DNA of 64,000 bases from Crotophaga sulcirostris (GCA_013397455.1 VYZB01000296.1:924685-988684), one strand, 5' to 3'; shown: positions 21,698 to 35,603, counted from the first letter of the stretch. Made by a program: numbers and translations. The notes: generated by a model not told the origin, from the letters alone.

Positions 21698-24076
21698 TGG
21701 GAAACAGAATGAAAAAACACCTTAAAAAGTATGTATTTTAGAGGCTAGGAGGGCTTGGAGGTTAGCTTTAATCTTAGCTACTGCTCTGGTTTTATTAAAA
21801 GACTTTTGTCTTGGTTGGATTTTTTTCCTTTGCCTTTTGGTTTTTTTTCCTTTCTCCTACATGGAGACAGACTAATGAGGAAGCTGACTTTTCCACTGAC
21901 AACTGGCTGCTCGGTCTATAAATCTGCTTGGCTTCTACAGGCTCCTTCTTGGGCTTAGAAATTTTTGCCTGCTTTTCTACAAGAGACAGCCTATGAACTA
22001 CTGCTTGAGTGCGGGCTTGGAAGAGCAGCTCAGAGGCAATCTTACCGATTTATAGTTGTCCGTGAATATGCGTGTCAAAGTATTTCTCTCTGTTGCTTCC
22101 CAGCTTAAGGGAGCTGCTGAGCTTTGTCCTTTGTCATGTCTGAGCCACAACTATCCATTTATTCATGAAATCTTTGTAAGCACCTCGGTAGATCTGCATG
22201 AAGAACAGTTGGTTGTTTATTATGAAGTTTTAGGCATCTTGAAGGGTCACCGTCTCCTGAAATCACTTGGAGCTATTTGACAGGGGCTTTCAGGAAGGCT
22301 GTTGCTGGAAGGAGGTGGTAAAGCATATCCTTCTGGTCTGATCTGCTGACAGGCTGAATTATTTACCCCATTTTAACGAATCTGGATAAGTAATTGTGAT
22401 ATGATTTTAAGTTAATTGGTGTCTTTAGGATGATGAGATTTTTCTTACTCTGTCGCTGCTTTAGCTGTAGTTCTATACTTCTCTACCTCCTGTATACTTT
22501 TAAAAGTGGGGAGGAACATACAGAGTGCTATTCAGAAAGTCATGGAGTGACTTTACAGTGAAGCACTGTTTAAAAGTTCAGTAGTTAACAGTTGAAAAAA
22601 GCAGTAAATATTTTTGTTTATTTTGAGTGGAAGAACAGTTTGGTCTTTCCATATGTTAACTGTGGAACTTGCTTCCTACTGAGGAAGGCAATTACGAAAT
22701 GCTTTGAGCTCCCATTGTCTGAAGGTTACGTTTAGGACATATTGAACAGCCATCCATGTCTCATAACAAGTGATAAACTGTACAAATTGCATTAATGATC
22801 ACTGAAATGCACTCTTATAACTGTAAAATAATTCAAGTACAAGTATAATTTACTTAAAATGATTGTAAAAGTTAACTGGAAATGAAAGCTGGCTTTTTCC
22901 TCAATCGTGAGAGATCAGAATGTTACAGGGCAGTTATAGACAGCTAGAGAGCTGGATTACTTCATGTTAGCACAACGTAAGGGAGGTTTGAGCTTGAAAG
23001 CAGTTGTGATCCTCTTCAGAGGGAGCAAAGGTGACCTGCTGTTCCCAAGATATGTCAAAGATGTAATGAATCAAAAAACCCCACCCCAAAACACAAACTC
23101 GAAACACCCAACCATTAAGCTGATCTTGGGTTTAAAAACATTGGATTTTGTTATGCAATGTTTGACAGACTTGCTCATGTATTGAACAGAGCATGTGTTT
23201 AGGTACTGTTAGGTATGGTGAAGGTGTAGCATACAAAGTCGTAAGTGCTAATGATGTCATCAGAAAAATATCAAACATAGCTCTTAGCAGGAAAACTACA
23301 TTTTTATCCAAAAATAAAGTCCTAATAAATTCTGTGTATTTATTTTACTGATGGATTACTGATTTGAATTACTGATAGTAAAGGCCTGTTGACTGTGGCT
23401 GTTCTTACTGTGCCTAACAGCCTTGGGATGCTTGCTCAGGCAAATATCCCTATGATTATACAGTTTCACATTCCCCTCTGTAGATCACTCATTTTCAGCA
23501 TTGCAGTATCCTGAAACTCTTTCCTACTGTCACAGTCTGCGTTAGCACCAATAAAAAATCCGTGATCTGGAGTTAAGGATGAATGTTTCAGCTTGTGCCC
23601 AACCAACAAGTGTATAAGTAGTCATTTGGAGTATTTATGCAAATAGGTAATTTGCTTCATGCAGCTCCATCTTTGTCCCAGCCATAGATGGCAGAGCAGC
23701 AGTGGTCAGGGAATACACATTTTCAGCCAGTCCAGTATCCCATTGCTTCTTTTTGACAGAAGTGAAAATTTTTTTTTACCTTCTGCTATTCTGATCTTAT
23801 TATGAAAAATGATTTTAAATCAATATTGAAGAGAAAAGCATTTGTACAAAGTACATTTCTAACTTATGGATGCTGAGGAGCTGGTTTGAAAACACAGAAA
23901 GAGCTTTTGCTCTCAGATAGGGTTGCTGGAGTTCCTCCTCCAGAATTCTGTGCTGCCTGTCATATAATTATTTCAGAGGAAAATCACTCCCCCCCCCAAA
24001 TGCTTCTGAAACTCGTACTGTGGGTCTTTTTTTCCAAAAAATGGTGCAAAAAGATAGAAAAGACTTCCACACGCAC

Positions 24077-24185
24077 AGTGGGTTCAGCAGGCGAATGCTG
24101 ACAGGCAGGGTATTTCTGATGCCTGAGAAGATCTTCCAAGTGCAGCATGGTAGCGTCCTGCAATACTGACTTGAAACAGAGTCAA
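24077..24185 (+). repeat. Diverged duplicate block, second pair, copy B
   Basis: Partner of 21588-21697. It keeps GTGGGTTCAGCAG, GGTATTTCTGATG, TGCAATACTGACTTGAA and ACAG. The two could be copies of an old unnamed repeat or a local duplication 2.5 kb apart. Confidence 0.4.
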
Positions 24186-24594
24186 GTTTTCTTCTTCAAT
24201 TAAAGCGAAACCACTGACAGGGCAGGGGGCAGCTGTGGTTCATAGCTTTTATATAAATATTTTTTTTCATAGATTCTGAAACTATTGTAGCAACATAAAA
24301 CACTGTGGAAGATGAAGGCTGAGAGGTAGACAGATGTCTTTAGTGTACCTCTGTCTTCCCTGGTAACATATGGAAGTTTGTTAGAAGTCATCTCAGTTTT
24401 TCTGCAGATAGCTTGTTGTTGTGTCCACACAATGTGATATATTTATCCTCTGAGAAAAATTTGAAATGCAAATCTCTCATTTTTTGTGTGTGTGTTAATG
24501 AATGTTTGGACAGGTAGAAGACTTTCCTGAGGAATGTGTGTTTGTGAGTTTTGTTGTTTTTTTCCTCACTGTAAATTGTTGTCTTTACCAAAAG

Positions 24595-24640
24595 TCGCCC
24601 AAGAACAGCTCAACTGGGAGTCGTTATACATCATGACTGG
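24595..24640 (+). other. Candidate internal exon, weak
   Basis: A 46-base segment after gttgtctttaccaaaag and before a good donor (GACTGG then GTAAGA). Two frames are open, one reading AQEQLNWESLYIMT. It is not phase-compatible with the 21429 candidate in the most protein-like frames of both, which argues against both belonging to one coding transcript. Confidence 0.12.
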
Positions 24641-27600
24641 GTAAGAAAGAAAACTGAAATAAATGGTAGTATGAGCAGAAAGCAGATCTTTGAGTGTGCC
24701 AGGCAGTTCCCACTCTGCCCAGAAACAAAGGGGAAGGAGAAGTAGCAAACATCCAGAAGAAACATCATGCATGGGTTTGCCTTTTTTTGGTTGTTGTTTT
24801 GATCTGAACTGCTGATAAAAATTGTGTAAGGGGAAAAATACGGCAAAGTTAGAACTCCCTCTAGAGTCTGTATATGTTTTCTCCAGCTCTGTGCAGAAGT
24901 TTCACCTCCGTGTAACTGCATTTTAGTGACAGCAGTCTTGAGTTACTTTGGCAGTCCAGGAAGCTCCCACTGGTAGCTCTGATGTGGATGTGTTTTTAAG
25001 AGACCACTACCTGGGGCTGAATCTTACAGTTACCGAAATAGGATCTTTAGCACTGCATTTAAAATTTCTTTCCATTTTTCCTGAAAGTAGTTAAATATAG
25101 AAGTTTGAATGGTTGGAGGCATAATATGTAGCTTTCTGAAATTATTTGAACGTGTTTAGTATTGCATGTAATGAGGAGAGGAATATGCTTCTATGTTTTT
25201 TCCATATAAACTCTCATATTTTTCTTGATTTCACGGGTGACAACCTGTAAAGTTTGAGAAGCGTGACTGAAAGCAGCAGGGACACTGTTTTCCAAGTGGT
25301 GATGGACTGTTTCCTATGTGGTGTAATGGCAATTATTTAAAAGGTTTTGAATCAGTTTAAGTTGGAAAAAATAGTCCTGTTAACCTCTAAATCTTCAGTT
25401 CTAAAATGATTTATTTTATTTAAACTTTCTGCTTTTAGTATCTCCTTTCTATTCCAACGTGTGTCTGTATTTAAAGGGCAAGCGCCTTTATGGCATCTTG
25501 TACTGACTTGGGAGAAAGAAGTCATGAAGTTAGAACAGCATTGTTGTGGGAAGAATGGCATATTACTGGTGGGAAGCCATGAACAGATTTCTCAAATCCA
25601 GTCTTACCCTTGTGAAGTTTAAAAAAGCAAAGTTCAGTGCCAGGTAGACAAAGGTAAATCTCAATGCGTAATATTTGTCAGGTTAGTTTAAGTGTAGGTT
25701 AGATCAGCACCCAGCAAACCTCTGGAGAGAATCTGAGACTAAAACTCTACAGTTCACTTTGTTACATCATTCTTGCCTTTATTCAGAGATTGCATCTTTC
25801 AGTGTCTGCATGAATTTGTTTATAAGCTGTTACTTTTTCTATGATTTTTTCTTTGCTTAAAATATGATTTGACAGTGGTACATAATTTTTCTTCCTGTCT
25901 TTGGCACCTTTATGACCAAATAGGCATCTGTGCATGTAAAGAAGCACAAAAATGTCTGGTTACATAAATCAGAATGCAGCATCCAAAACACTGGTGACAA
26001 GAAACTTAGCCACAACTGGATTCTTAAAAATTTAAAATCACAGTAAAAAAAAACAAAAATAAAACCAAATAAAACCAACTTATGTTAAATTGCTTAGTAT
26101 ATTTGAAAAATAGCCATAGGTTGTCGTTGACTACATTGAACTATTGTAAGTTCAAAGAAACTTAGAATAAATGTTGAAGGTTTTCTTCTTTGAATTATTT
26201 GAAAAATCAGAACATCTGAAATAGGCAGCATGCATTTGCCCTGTCATGTGAATGGTATGTTTGGACTCTAACAGTAGTATCTAATAGCATGTGTATACTT
26301 ACCATGGGAGCTGTTTCTGACAACTGCTGTACAATTGTTGTTCTTTTCCGATGTGTGCCCAGAATACTCCTTAGTCTGCCATCGGGTGATCTGCTGAGGC
26401 TGACACTGAAGTTGTCTGGCATGACTTAGTTACCAGGTAGCTTGGAACATTCCCATGTATATTTTACCCAGTTTTCAACATCACCTTTTTTCCTTCTGCT
26501 GCCTTTTAAGTTATTCTACTGTTCAAGTAAAATAACAAAAGTACTTTATTTTTGCTGTGAAATTGCTTCTGTCTCATACTTCAATGATATGGTTTTGTTT
26601 TTCCATCTCTAAAATATTCTAATAGCCTAGAGAATTGTGACATATATGTGAGCTGTTGGTAACCTTGGCAATGAGGTAGTTTTGGGGGACGCTTGTGTGG
26701 AGTCTATAGTTTTTTTGTCATCCCCTAATCTCTCTAGGTAGGTATTATGTACTGAGATGGGGAATGAAAGCAAGGCAAGATATGGGAAAGCTGTAATCTC
26801 TTAAAGTATAACTTATTTTCACTAAGTAAATTTCAACTGTGAGAAGTATTTTTTGTATTTCTTTATCAGAGAATAGATCCTCTCAGTACAGACTGGTGAA
26901 TACAGACACTGAAAATATTTCCTTTTGTTAATGTATAATACTTGTAGATAAAAATACTCCTCCTTTAGTGGCTTCATCTCAGTAACATGCAAAACTATTA
27001 TGTTTTTTGCCTCTTGTTGTGGCACAGTTTTCTTTCTATAGTGTTTCCTATGGCGTGTACCCCAAATATATTCCAAAGGTGATATATTCCAAAGGTGATG
27101 CAGTTAGAACTGAATAACTGGTCTAAGTAGGTAGGAAAGTTAGGGGGTTGTTAAGAAGGAAGAAACGATTTCAGGAGAGATGGACGGAAGAGCTGTTGCA
27201 GCTGTATTAAATCAGTGTGAGCTGAGGAGAGAGGGCTGTCAACTTAAGCCCACAACAAGGGCATAAAGGAGCAGGGAGATTTGTGGTAGGCAAGTAGAAA
27301 GACTAAGAAGAGAATTGAATTATGGGTATTTATCTTGCTGTTCTGCTACCAAAATTCATACGTATACATAAAACACAATCTGAAGTATGGAGGAGGTATG
27401 CTTTTTTTTTTCAAAAAAACCCCTTTCTACCCTCATTTTACATATATGCCACTTTGCTAGTATTGACCTAGTCAGTAAGCAAGGAAAACGAAGTATGAAA
27501 TATATTCTGAATTAAGAAAAGTGATGCATGAGTGTATGTTATTTTTGTTTTGTTTTATGTTTTCTGAATAACGTGTTTGCATGTAGAAACAAACTTCTGC

Positions 27601-30600
27601 TTGCCTTATTTGCTTGGCACTTCATAAGATGAATTTCAGAATAATGAAGTCTAACATGAATGGTGCTGTAATGGCCACCAGAGTCCAAAAATAATAATCT
27701 TCAGTGCAATCACCTTGTAAAGCTTTCTCTTTGGTCAGATTTTCTTACTGGTACACCCTCTGAAGAACAGCAAGGGTTTTGTAATCAAGTCTCTCATTCT
27801 GACTCATTGTTTGTATTCCTGCTTGTTTTCTCTCATTTAGTTGATGTGCTCTGCTGCGCATATTTTCATGGCTTCCAGCTGAATCATAGCTAAATTAAAA
27901 TGATTGTGGCTTTTTAAACAGTTTTCCTTTTGTTTTCTTTTTGTTATCTTGAAATCTTAGTTCTGCAGTATTCGAAAGCAGAGCTGAGAAGCATAAATTT
28001 AATCAATATTTGCTGCAGCAGTTTCCTGTGGTTCTCTTAAATCATGTTCTGTATGTTCATAGTTTCCTGAGCGTTAAGTATTTTATTTTTCTTTATATTT
28101 TCTCACTAAACCTTTTTTCTGTGTCTGCTCATACTTTCAGGCTTTCCTCAGAAATAGGTTCGGAAGCCTCATATATTGTCTTTTGTCTTCTGGGTTTAAT
28201 GAAATTTTTTTTGAGAATAATGCAAAAACCTTAAATATTTAACATCTGTATCAGAAGCTCAACTCCGTAGGTAAATACCCTAATGCTTCAGTGTTGGTAA
28301 ATAACCCTAATAAAGATTGATGTTTATGAACTTCTTGTAAAGCTGGTGCCTGGTAAACATTTTGATCAAAGTACACTCTGAAGAGTGCTTTGAAAGTTGT
28401 GTTATGAAGTCCTGTGTGATCATGGTGTTTTATCATTGTGCTTTACAGATGACAAATCACCTCAGCTGCTAAGTGCCAAAAGAAACCAGGTACCATTTTT
28501 TTTTACAGAAAAGTTGTTTGACTGTTGTGGGGAGATTTCTAAACACTGGAGGTTTGCTTTTAATCACCCATCTGGGAAAATGCTGCAAAAATCTCCAGTG
28601 TTCATTTGAAGCCAAGCACAAATGCTTTCTGCTAATATAATAAAGGTGTATTCATAAAAATCTTTATAGAGAAAGAGATTGAAAGTATTCCGAATTGTAG
28701 GACCCCAGTCCAAGCATGCATCTGGTCAGAACTAACCTGTGTTGTTTAATCAGGAAACTCATTCAAAGTAACCTCAAGCTCTACCTTGTTGTTTCTCACC
28801 TGACATTTGTTGGTGATGTAAGGGCATGGCAAAAATTTTCAGTTAATATTTGTCTGTCTTTTCCATCTGTTTTCAGTTTACACACAGATAGGAAGAGGAG
28901 AGATTGATCATAAAATATTATCAGTTTGTTTGGTTGCAGTCATAAAGAGTGCCTGTTTCAAGTTTCTGAGTGGGTTATAATGTATTTCCTCCTGCTTGTT
29001 TGGTCGTGATCCTTAAAATGCTGAAAATCTTGGAGGAAGTGGTTTGCTTTTGATTATTTCAGACAATAATTAAAATAAATTTGAATACTAGTGCCTTTTT
29101 TACTAAATATAGAAATAAAACATAGGATCCATATTCCCTGTAGGAATCAACAGTATGTCTGTTTACACTGATTAAGAGGTGGAAAGGAGATGAAAAGGGA
29201 GGTGAAGTGAGAGGAAGCTGTTCTTAAAATTACTATGGTGTCATCTTAAAAATGCAACTGGTTACTGATCTTATTGTGTGACGTGTTAATATTGTCTGGT
29301 TGAGCTACATAGATGTGTTTATAGGTTCCTGGTAGTTCATGAAGTTTGAGCTGAGAATCTGTGTTTTGAAAGAATCACTTTCAAGGGAGAAAGTAGCATT
29401 GAGGCAAAACAATAAAAGCAGGTCTTTCCCCATTTCTATTAATAATGAAGGTTAAAATTATTATTTTTCCTACTGTGTGTATCACTGTTATTCAATCTGA
29501 ACTTCAGAAGATGGTTGATCCTGTCTGAAGAGAAATAAAGGTGTCTGCCTCTCCTTTTGCAATGCCTCTGAATATACACTTACTTTCTCCCCATCCTACG
29601 CAATTCCAAATTACAAAATGGAACAAGCAAGCTCTTTTAGATATGAATAAATAATCAAAAAAAAATTAATGCAGTAATGGGAATATAAAATGCAGAATAT
29701 ATTTTTCTGCAAAGGCAGCTCAGTGTGGAACAAAACTTCAAAAAATCAAAAGCATGGCGCTTCGTTTCTTGCTTGTTTTGAGCTTGTCTTAATTTTGAAA
29801 AGCTCGGTTAGGTTTTTTAAAAAATATTTTCCTTCTATCGAGAGTCAGCCTTGTTATTTTTTCCTCACTTTTCAAACTCTCCAATTGGGTTTTATTTTGG
29901 TGTCGTGGTTTCTATATCTAGGAGCTAACAACAAGATGTCTATACAATTTTCTTTCTTACATTTTTTTAGGAGAAACAGGTTATGGGAAGTATTTATTTT
30001 GTACAGTCTCAGCCTATCTACTTGTGCCGTAGGCGGGCAGTGTCAAACTTGCTAAAAATCTATTAACAGTGCTGCGAAACTCTACAGCTGTTAGTAGGAG
30101 AGTTTTATGCTGACTTTCCCTTTTTCAGTCTGTGAATGACGTTCTTGTATACAAATATGCATTTACTATGCTTCTTCCTTCAGCAGAGTTTTCAGCCTGA
30201 CACAAGCATGAGGTTCTGTCAATTGAGCTTTTGTTCTTGTCCATGTTACCGGAGTAGAATATGCTGGAGGCTCCATGCCCTCAGCGTAGCTCATCTGCAG
30301 GGCTTTTCTTAGGCCCTTGCATGTAACCTGTGTCAACTAACTGGGAAGAGGATCCAAATGATGACATTCTCTTTGCTTAGTAGACAAGAAGTCACTTTCT
30401 GGTTTATGTTACTTGACACTTGCATTGTGTTAGACAGAAAAATGCATCAACTCCTTTCTCCTCTTTCCCTCCCCACCCCAGCCCCAAAACATTTCTAGAA
30501 GTTAGAGGAAAATTTGCTCTACAACTTTTACTCTTCAAGGATTTGTAGCACCTGAGCATGGGGATGCATCCTGGTAAAGTTTTATCATTATCAGCTGAGA

Positions 30601-31578
30601 TACAGCAGAGAACAACTGGGTGTTTACAGACATGTTTTCCACCCCTTCTTCCCCCACCACCCCCAGTTTTTGCATCAGAAGCATTCAAGGTAATTTGGAG
30701 GGAGTGTCTAATTAGCTTAGTCAGGATTAACTCCTCTCTCTTTTTCTTATTCTTATTGAACTGGGATAAGGTTGTTTGTTATTTTTCAGATCTTCCCAAA
30801 TATAAATTTCTTTTAATATACAGCCATATGACTATTTTTTTTGGAGCATGTTTTGGGGTTTTTCCTTAGCTTCCTTGACTGAGAGCCAGATGATGAAAAG
30901 GATAAACCTCATGTTGTCAGAACTTCCTGAGGGAATGCAGTTCTGTGAATTGTGGAAGTTTAACTTCAGTTGCAGGGTTGTTGTCTGGTAGAAGTTTAGT
31001 AATGCTAAAGGATTTTTATTAACATTGTCACTAATGAAATATTCTAGGTCTTTATTTGCAGTTTGGAAGATGTGATGTGTTAGCTGCTATATAACTTAAT
31101 TAAACCAGAAATTCAGAGTGACTTCACCCAACCAATCCACCTTATTTTGTGGTGAGTGACTCAGAGTGGTAACATTTGCCTTCATGCTTGTTAGGCTGAT
31201 TCCGTCAGGTAACCAAGCATTTTCATTTGTATGTAATCAGTAGGTAAATGATAATTTTCCAGTTTCTTAAAGATAAATGTAAGATAAATGAACACAATAT
31301 TAGTTTTTGTATTATGTTACTTTCATCAATATTGAATGTGAAAATCATTGTTTATTGAATGTATTGAGTCCAAAGGCTCTGCAGTGAGTTGAAGATTTAC
31401 TTCCAAGAAAAAGTGAGCATCATAAATCCAGTTGTTCTTTTTTTTTGTGCTTAAATCAGGTCAGGTTCACCCAGATTGGTTCAGGCAAATGTAATTGTTC
31501 TTTCTGAGCTTCCTGGGGCTTGCCTAATTATAGAGAAAGGAGCTAATCGTAAATCAGGACTGGCTCTGAACTCTTCAG
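24641..31578. other. Noncoding, no gene recognised
   Basis: AT-rich sequence. It contains a perfect 16-bp tandem duplication (ATATTCCAAAGGTGAT at 27068-27083 and 27084-27099). A splice-flanked 41-base segment lies at 28449-28489 (gtgctttacag, then CCAG and GTACCA). A minus-strand donor, ATG then GTAAGT, lies at 26303/26302. None can be tied to a gene. The 121-codon frame at 29690-30055 has no domain and is of chance length. AATAAA on the minus strand (TTTATT at 31351-31356) would serve the candidate terminal exon at 31579. Confidence 0.55.
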
Positions 31579-31910
31579 TTATTGTATTGTTTCAGAATTA
31601 AATCTCTTTTCTTCACTTAAAAGATATGCTTTTACTGTGCTATCACCACAGCTATTGAAAGGAGTATCAAATATTGAGACTTTGGGATTACTGCCTTTCA
31701 TATTCTCTTCTAGGATACAATAAAATCCTGTAGAACTTGCAACAATTCGTTTCCAAGTACGATGTCTTTCTAAGACGGCAATCTTGTGTTGGTTGATTAG
31801 ACTACCGCTCATTGGGGGTGAGCGAAAATTATTGTTGAATAATTGTTCTTCAAATCTCACAGTAACGTCTTGATGTTTACCAGTAAATAAATGTGTAGAG
31901 GAGCAACAGA
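31579..31910 (-). other. Candidate terminal coding exon, minus strand
   Basis: On the minus strand a branch-point-like CTAAC and a pyrimidine stretch (tgctcccttctatcacaag) precede 332 bases that stay open in one frame up to a TAA at 31581-31579. The peptide has balanced composition: VTVRFEEQLFNNNFRS, then GSLINQHKIAVLERHRTWKR, then TGFYCILEENMKGSNPKVS, then KAYLLSEEKRFNSETIQ. The segment has several CpG, unlike its surroundings. An AATAAA lies about 225 bases past the stop. I do not recognise the protein. An open stretch of about 110 codons is not by itself significant in 64 kb. It could be the last exon of an unidentified gene, a decayed retrocopy, or chance. Confidence 0.3.
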
Positions 31911-32340
31911 CTTGTGATAGAAGGGAGCAGTTAGGGCATTTGAAATACAGGTCACTGGGTTACATGTTCCTGTCGTGGTGCCTAGTGCATGTCATTACAT
32001 TGTCTTTTGAGCTTTTTATTTTATATGTATATATACATACACACACATATGTAATAAGTATATTGTAAAGAAGAGAAAAGTAGTGTTGCAGGAACAATCC
32101 AAAAAACTCTTCCCTAGCCCCACTAAACCTCCAGGTAGTTTCTTAAAGGGATGATTGCATAGGAAACAATGCTGTACAGATAAAATAAGTACCAATATCT
32201 AAATATAAATGTAACATTGTAATAATAATTAAAAATAATTCCAAAACCAAACCCATTTTAATTATTTTTAGTCCAGAGTGAGGATTAAAAGGTGTTTTAA
32301 ATAGATGTCAAACAACCATTACTTTTGCAAATTCGTTGTT

Positions 32341-32418
32341 CTTTGTTAAGATAACAATTAACATGTATATAATGGCACTGAAACAAGTTCGCCACTCATA
32401 AAGAACAAAGCTAATTAG
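32341..32418. promoter_or_regulatory. Possible SOX and homeodomain motif cluster
   Basis: In 78 bp: CTTTGTTA at 32341-32348, AACAAT at 32353-32358, AGAACAAAGC at 32402-32411 (opposite orientation to the first) and CTAATTAG at 32411-32418. SOX HMG proteins bind (A/T)ACAA(A/T)G. No open frame crosses it. Regulatory function is inference. Confidence 0.18.
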
Positions 32419-35400
32419 AATTGTGCTAAAAGTGTGTGAGCTTGTTTGAAATTGCCTCAAGCAGCAGGGAATGAGCAAGGATTCCCGTTAAACTGATATT
32501 ACAAAAAAAAAGCCATTGGAAGCAATCAAGTCTAACTCTCAGTTTCCAAGGGACAGACAAGAAAAACTATCGATTTGAAAGAAGCAAATTTAGTATTTGG
32601 CCTCATTTCTTTATTAAAAAAGAGGTGTTTAAATGGGCTATTTATATCTATAAATCAAGCTCATGGATGTCTAAAGAAACCTTGCTTATTAATGGCAAGG
32701 TATGTGGGTGGTGTTTTCTCTTTCCCCAAACATGATATTGTAAGGTAAACTTAATAATTTGCAAATCAGCTTATATTAGTGGAGTAAGGCATATATCCTT
32801 CTAAAAATAAGACTCTCTGTTACATCACAGTCAGCTTTTCTTGGCTTGTTTTTAATTTCTGCAGAATCAGCACTGAACAGAAGTACTCTGTGCTCTTGGA
32901 TATTTATTATTTTATTGTGGTACTAATCCATTTAAACTGGTAGACCACATATAGTCTACATATATTTTTTAAAATATATCTGCTCTTTAGCCAAGTATTG
33001 CAGTTTGCTGACAGATTTTCTTTGTGCATATTGACTTCAATTATTTTGTGCCAAGTCCTCCCTTAAACTTCACAAAAGACACATTTCTTCATCTGGACCT
33101 ACATCTGTTTCTTATCTTTTATGTCAAGCTCACAGATAGCATATATCGAAATATTGATTGTATTTTGTATTGTAACACTGAACACGCTTTAAAAATATAA
33201 CTGAGTATCTGAATCTTACAAGGTCTTCCATTCTGTAGAATGACCCAGTGAATGTTTGAAAAAAAACCCAACCAAACAACAAAAAACCCAACACAATATA
33301 TAAAAAAAGTACTTTTGCCTGCAGTGCTTATACAGTAAGTATAGTATTTAATAATAACCCCACCCCCTCAACCTTCTAACTACTGTATGGGTAATTAAAT
33401 CAAACAATAAATACTCTTCTGTGAAAACTATTCTAAATAAGGTTTATTACAATAAAACCAGAATCAGATCTTGATTTGTGTATTTTACCAGTTTTTCCTG
33501 TGTTCCCAGCTTTTGTTACTAAAGTGTAAATGTTAAATTCCTTTGATGTAATATAATATAGAAACCATCTTCTATGCATATTTGAGCTGAACAAAGAAAC
33601 AATTTGCTCTAATTCACTTTATGGACACCTGTTAGCAACATCTTGTGTTACACAAATTGCAGTAGCTGAAAAGTCTGATCTCATAGTTAAAATGCTGAAA
33701 TTGATTTTTCAGGTCTTTAATAATTTCTCACCGTTCCATGTCTTAGTAATAAATGAAACTGACATTAAGAAATCTGATTTTGTGCTGGAAATGGAATCAG
33801 GAAGGTATAAACAAAACAATGGTTGGTTGCTAGTTTATACAGAAAAGCCTTAACTGCTCTTATATAACACAGTACTGTTAACCTGTTATTTTATAGTTGT
33901 GCTTCTAATAGAAACTGGGTGTGGAAATGCTACCTGGACCTTATGTAAACTCTTGGAGGATGCTACAGCTGGAAGCCTCCTTCAGTCATATGGGGATTTG
34001 GAGAGAAGGTCTGAGGAATGTGTGCTGTGGAATAAAGGCAAGTTACTTAATGGGAGTTTTGAATATTTTCTGGACCTATTAACAAATACTCAACCCTACA
34101 TGGTTGCCAAGTCTCCACTGTTATTTAATGCGTCTCAGTAATAAATTTAGCTATTTTGATTCACTAGGGTACTTAATCATGCATGAAATGTGAGTGGAAG
34201 AGCTCATTCAACAGATTTGTCCAAAGTTTGCGATATAAATCCTTCGAGCTCTAAGGATAGATCCACAAAAGGCAAAGGTCCTGCTGCACCCTTCCAGTGG
34301 GCGCGTGAATCTCCAGAGGTTTCAGTGATATTCTGTTGTATCCAAACTTGTAGCCAGTTGCTGTTTGACCTTGAGTGGGCTGATGTTATTAAACATGCTG
34401 GTAAAATTCTTATGTTTTTAAAACCCTGGCTCTTGGCATTTGGAGAGGTTCCTCCAGCCCTCAGCCTCTGAGAGCCAAGTGCTGTTTTGTCCCCGTGCTC
34501 CACCCCTGCCTGCTCTGTGTGTGTTGGGTTGGTCAAGGCGCGTTGGAGAGTACCCAGGGGGACGCGTTACTGCTGCCTTGGCCGAGTCCCTCTGCTCTGC
34601 CAGATCTCAGTGCTGAGAGCGCTCACCTGCGTATGAGTATGGTCCTCAGTGTCCCCCAAGTTAACAATCATGGAGAAGCTTTCTCAGTTTTGCCTTCTGA
34701 AGATTTTTACTGTCAGTGTGGAAAACCTGAATATTCATTGTCTTAGCACAACAGAACAAATGACCTTGTAGTCTAGCGGTGTTGTCTAAAAATGGGAAGG
34801 ATGTAGGTGCTTACTGCGAGTGGCATTTCAATACTTAGTGTTCCCTGGAGCAGAGCCAAAATGCAGTGATCTTTTACTTGTTTTGTTCTCTTATTTTTCA
34901 CTCCCCATCCCCTGTAAGATTTGTGATGTGATTAAAAATTGGAGGAATGTGTCTAAGTAAGCTGAAAATTTTATCCAAGTTTCTGTGAGAAATTCTTTGT
35001 GACTCTATCTCTGTATGTGCATAACCGAGGTCCAGCCCATGGCCCTGTGGGCAGGGAGGTCCAAAACCCTGAGAGGAGCACTGATCCTGACCTTCCTTCT
35101 GTAATCACCAGTCCAAGGTGAACTTGCTTCCCACCTGGGGCTTGCAGGTACTGCTCCAGGTTGGAGACCTGGAAAAGGGAACTCTTCTGAGAAGCTTCAG
35201 TTAAAAGAATACTAAGGTGACGGTCTTCATTGTATAGGTTTTTAGAGAGTGTTGGCGGTATAATTGCAGACAGAGCAACTTGGAGCTGTTATTGGTCATT
35301 ATCTCAGATTAATCCACCATTTCATACCCTAAACTTACTGATATTTTACATCCATATTATGATTTGAAGAATCCAGGTCTCATTTTCCACAGGAGTTAAT

Positions 35401-35603
35401 GAAAACTTCATGGAACAAGAAAGATAATGTAATACAAAGAAAAAAATTGCTATGAAAAATTTGTCTAAATTAAGTCTGTAATTGATCTCCTCGGATGTTG
35501 TGTCATGAGAAGCTGGCCAAATTTTATTGTGCATTTTTTGCTAAGTGACTGATTACCAGATAGATGGAACATAGCAAGCACCATATGTTTTGTTTACCTA
35601 TAG

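Larger units (their letters stand above)
19476..24594. other. Noncoding, with a GC-richer patch and a second duplicate pair
   Basis: No gene recognised. 19700-20120 is G-rich on the plus strand and includes nine G at 19978-19986; frames there are long because of composition. The short direct repeat ACCCTTGTGAAAG occurs at 21182-21194 and 21205-21217. Related blocks lie at 21588-21697 and 24077-24185, and a candidate exon at 21429-21489. Confidence 0.55.

Noticed and set aside
28449..28489. 41-base segment with a strong acceptor and a fair donor, reading DDKSPQLLSAKRNQ
   Set aside because: Its phase does not follow from any earlier candidate and the donor (CCAG/GTACCA) is weak. Kept only as a remark.
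29690..30055. 121-codon plus-strand frame
   Set aside because: Rich in F, L and S as expected from T-rich DNA, without promoter, splice context or domain.
32022..32052. TA/CA alternating stretch as a possible functional element
   Set aside because: An ordinary short microsatellite without further structure.
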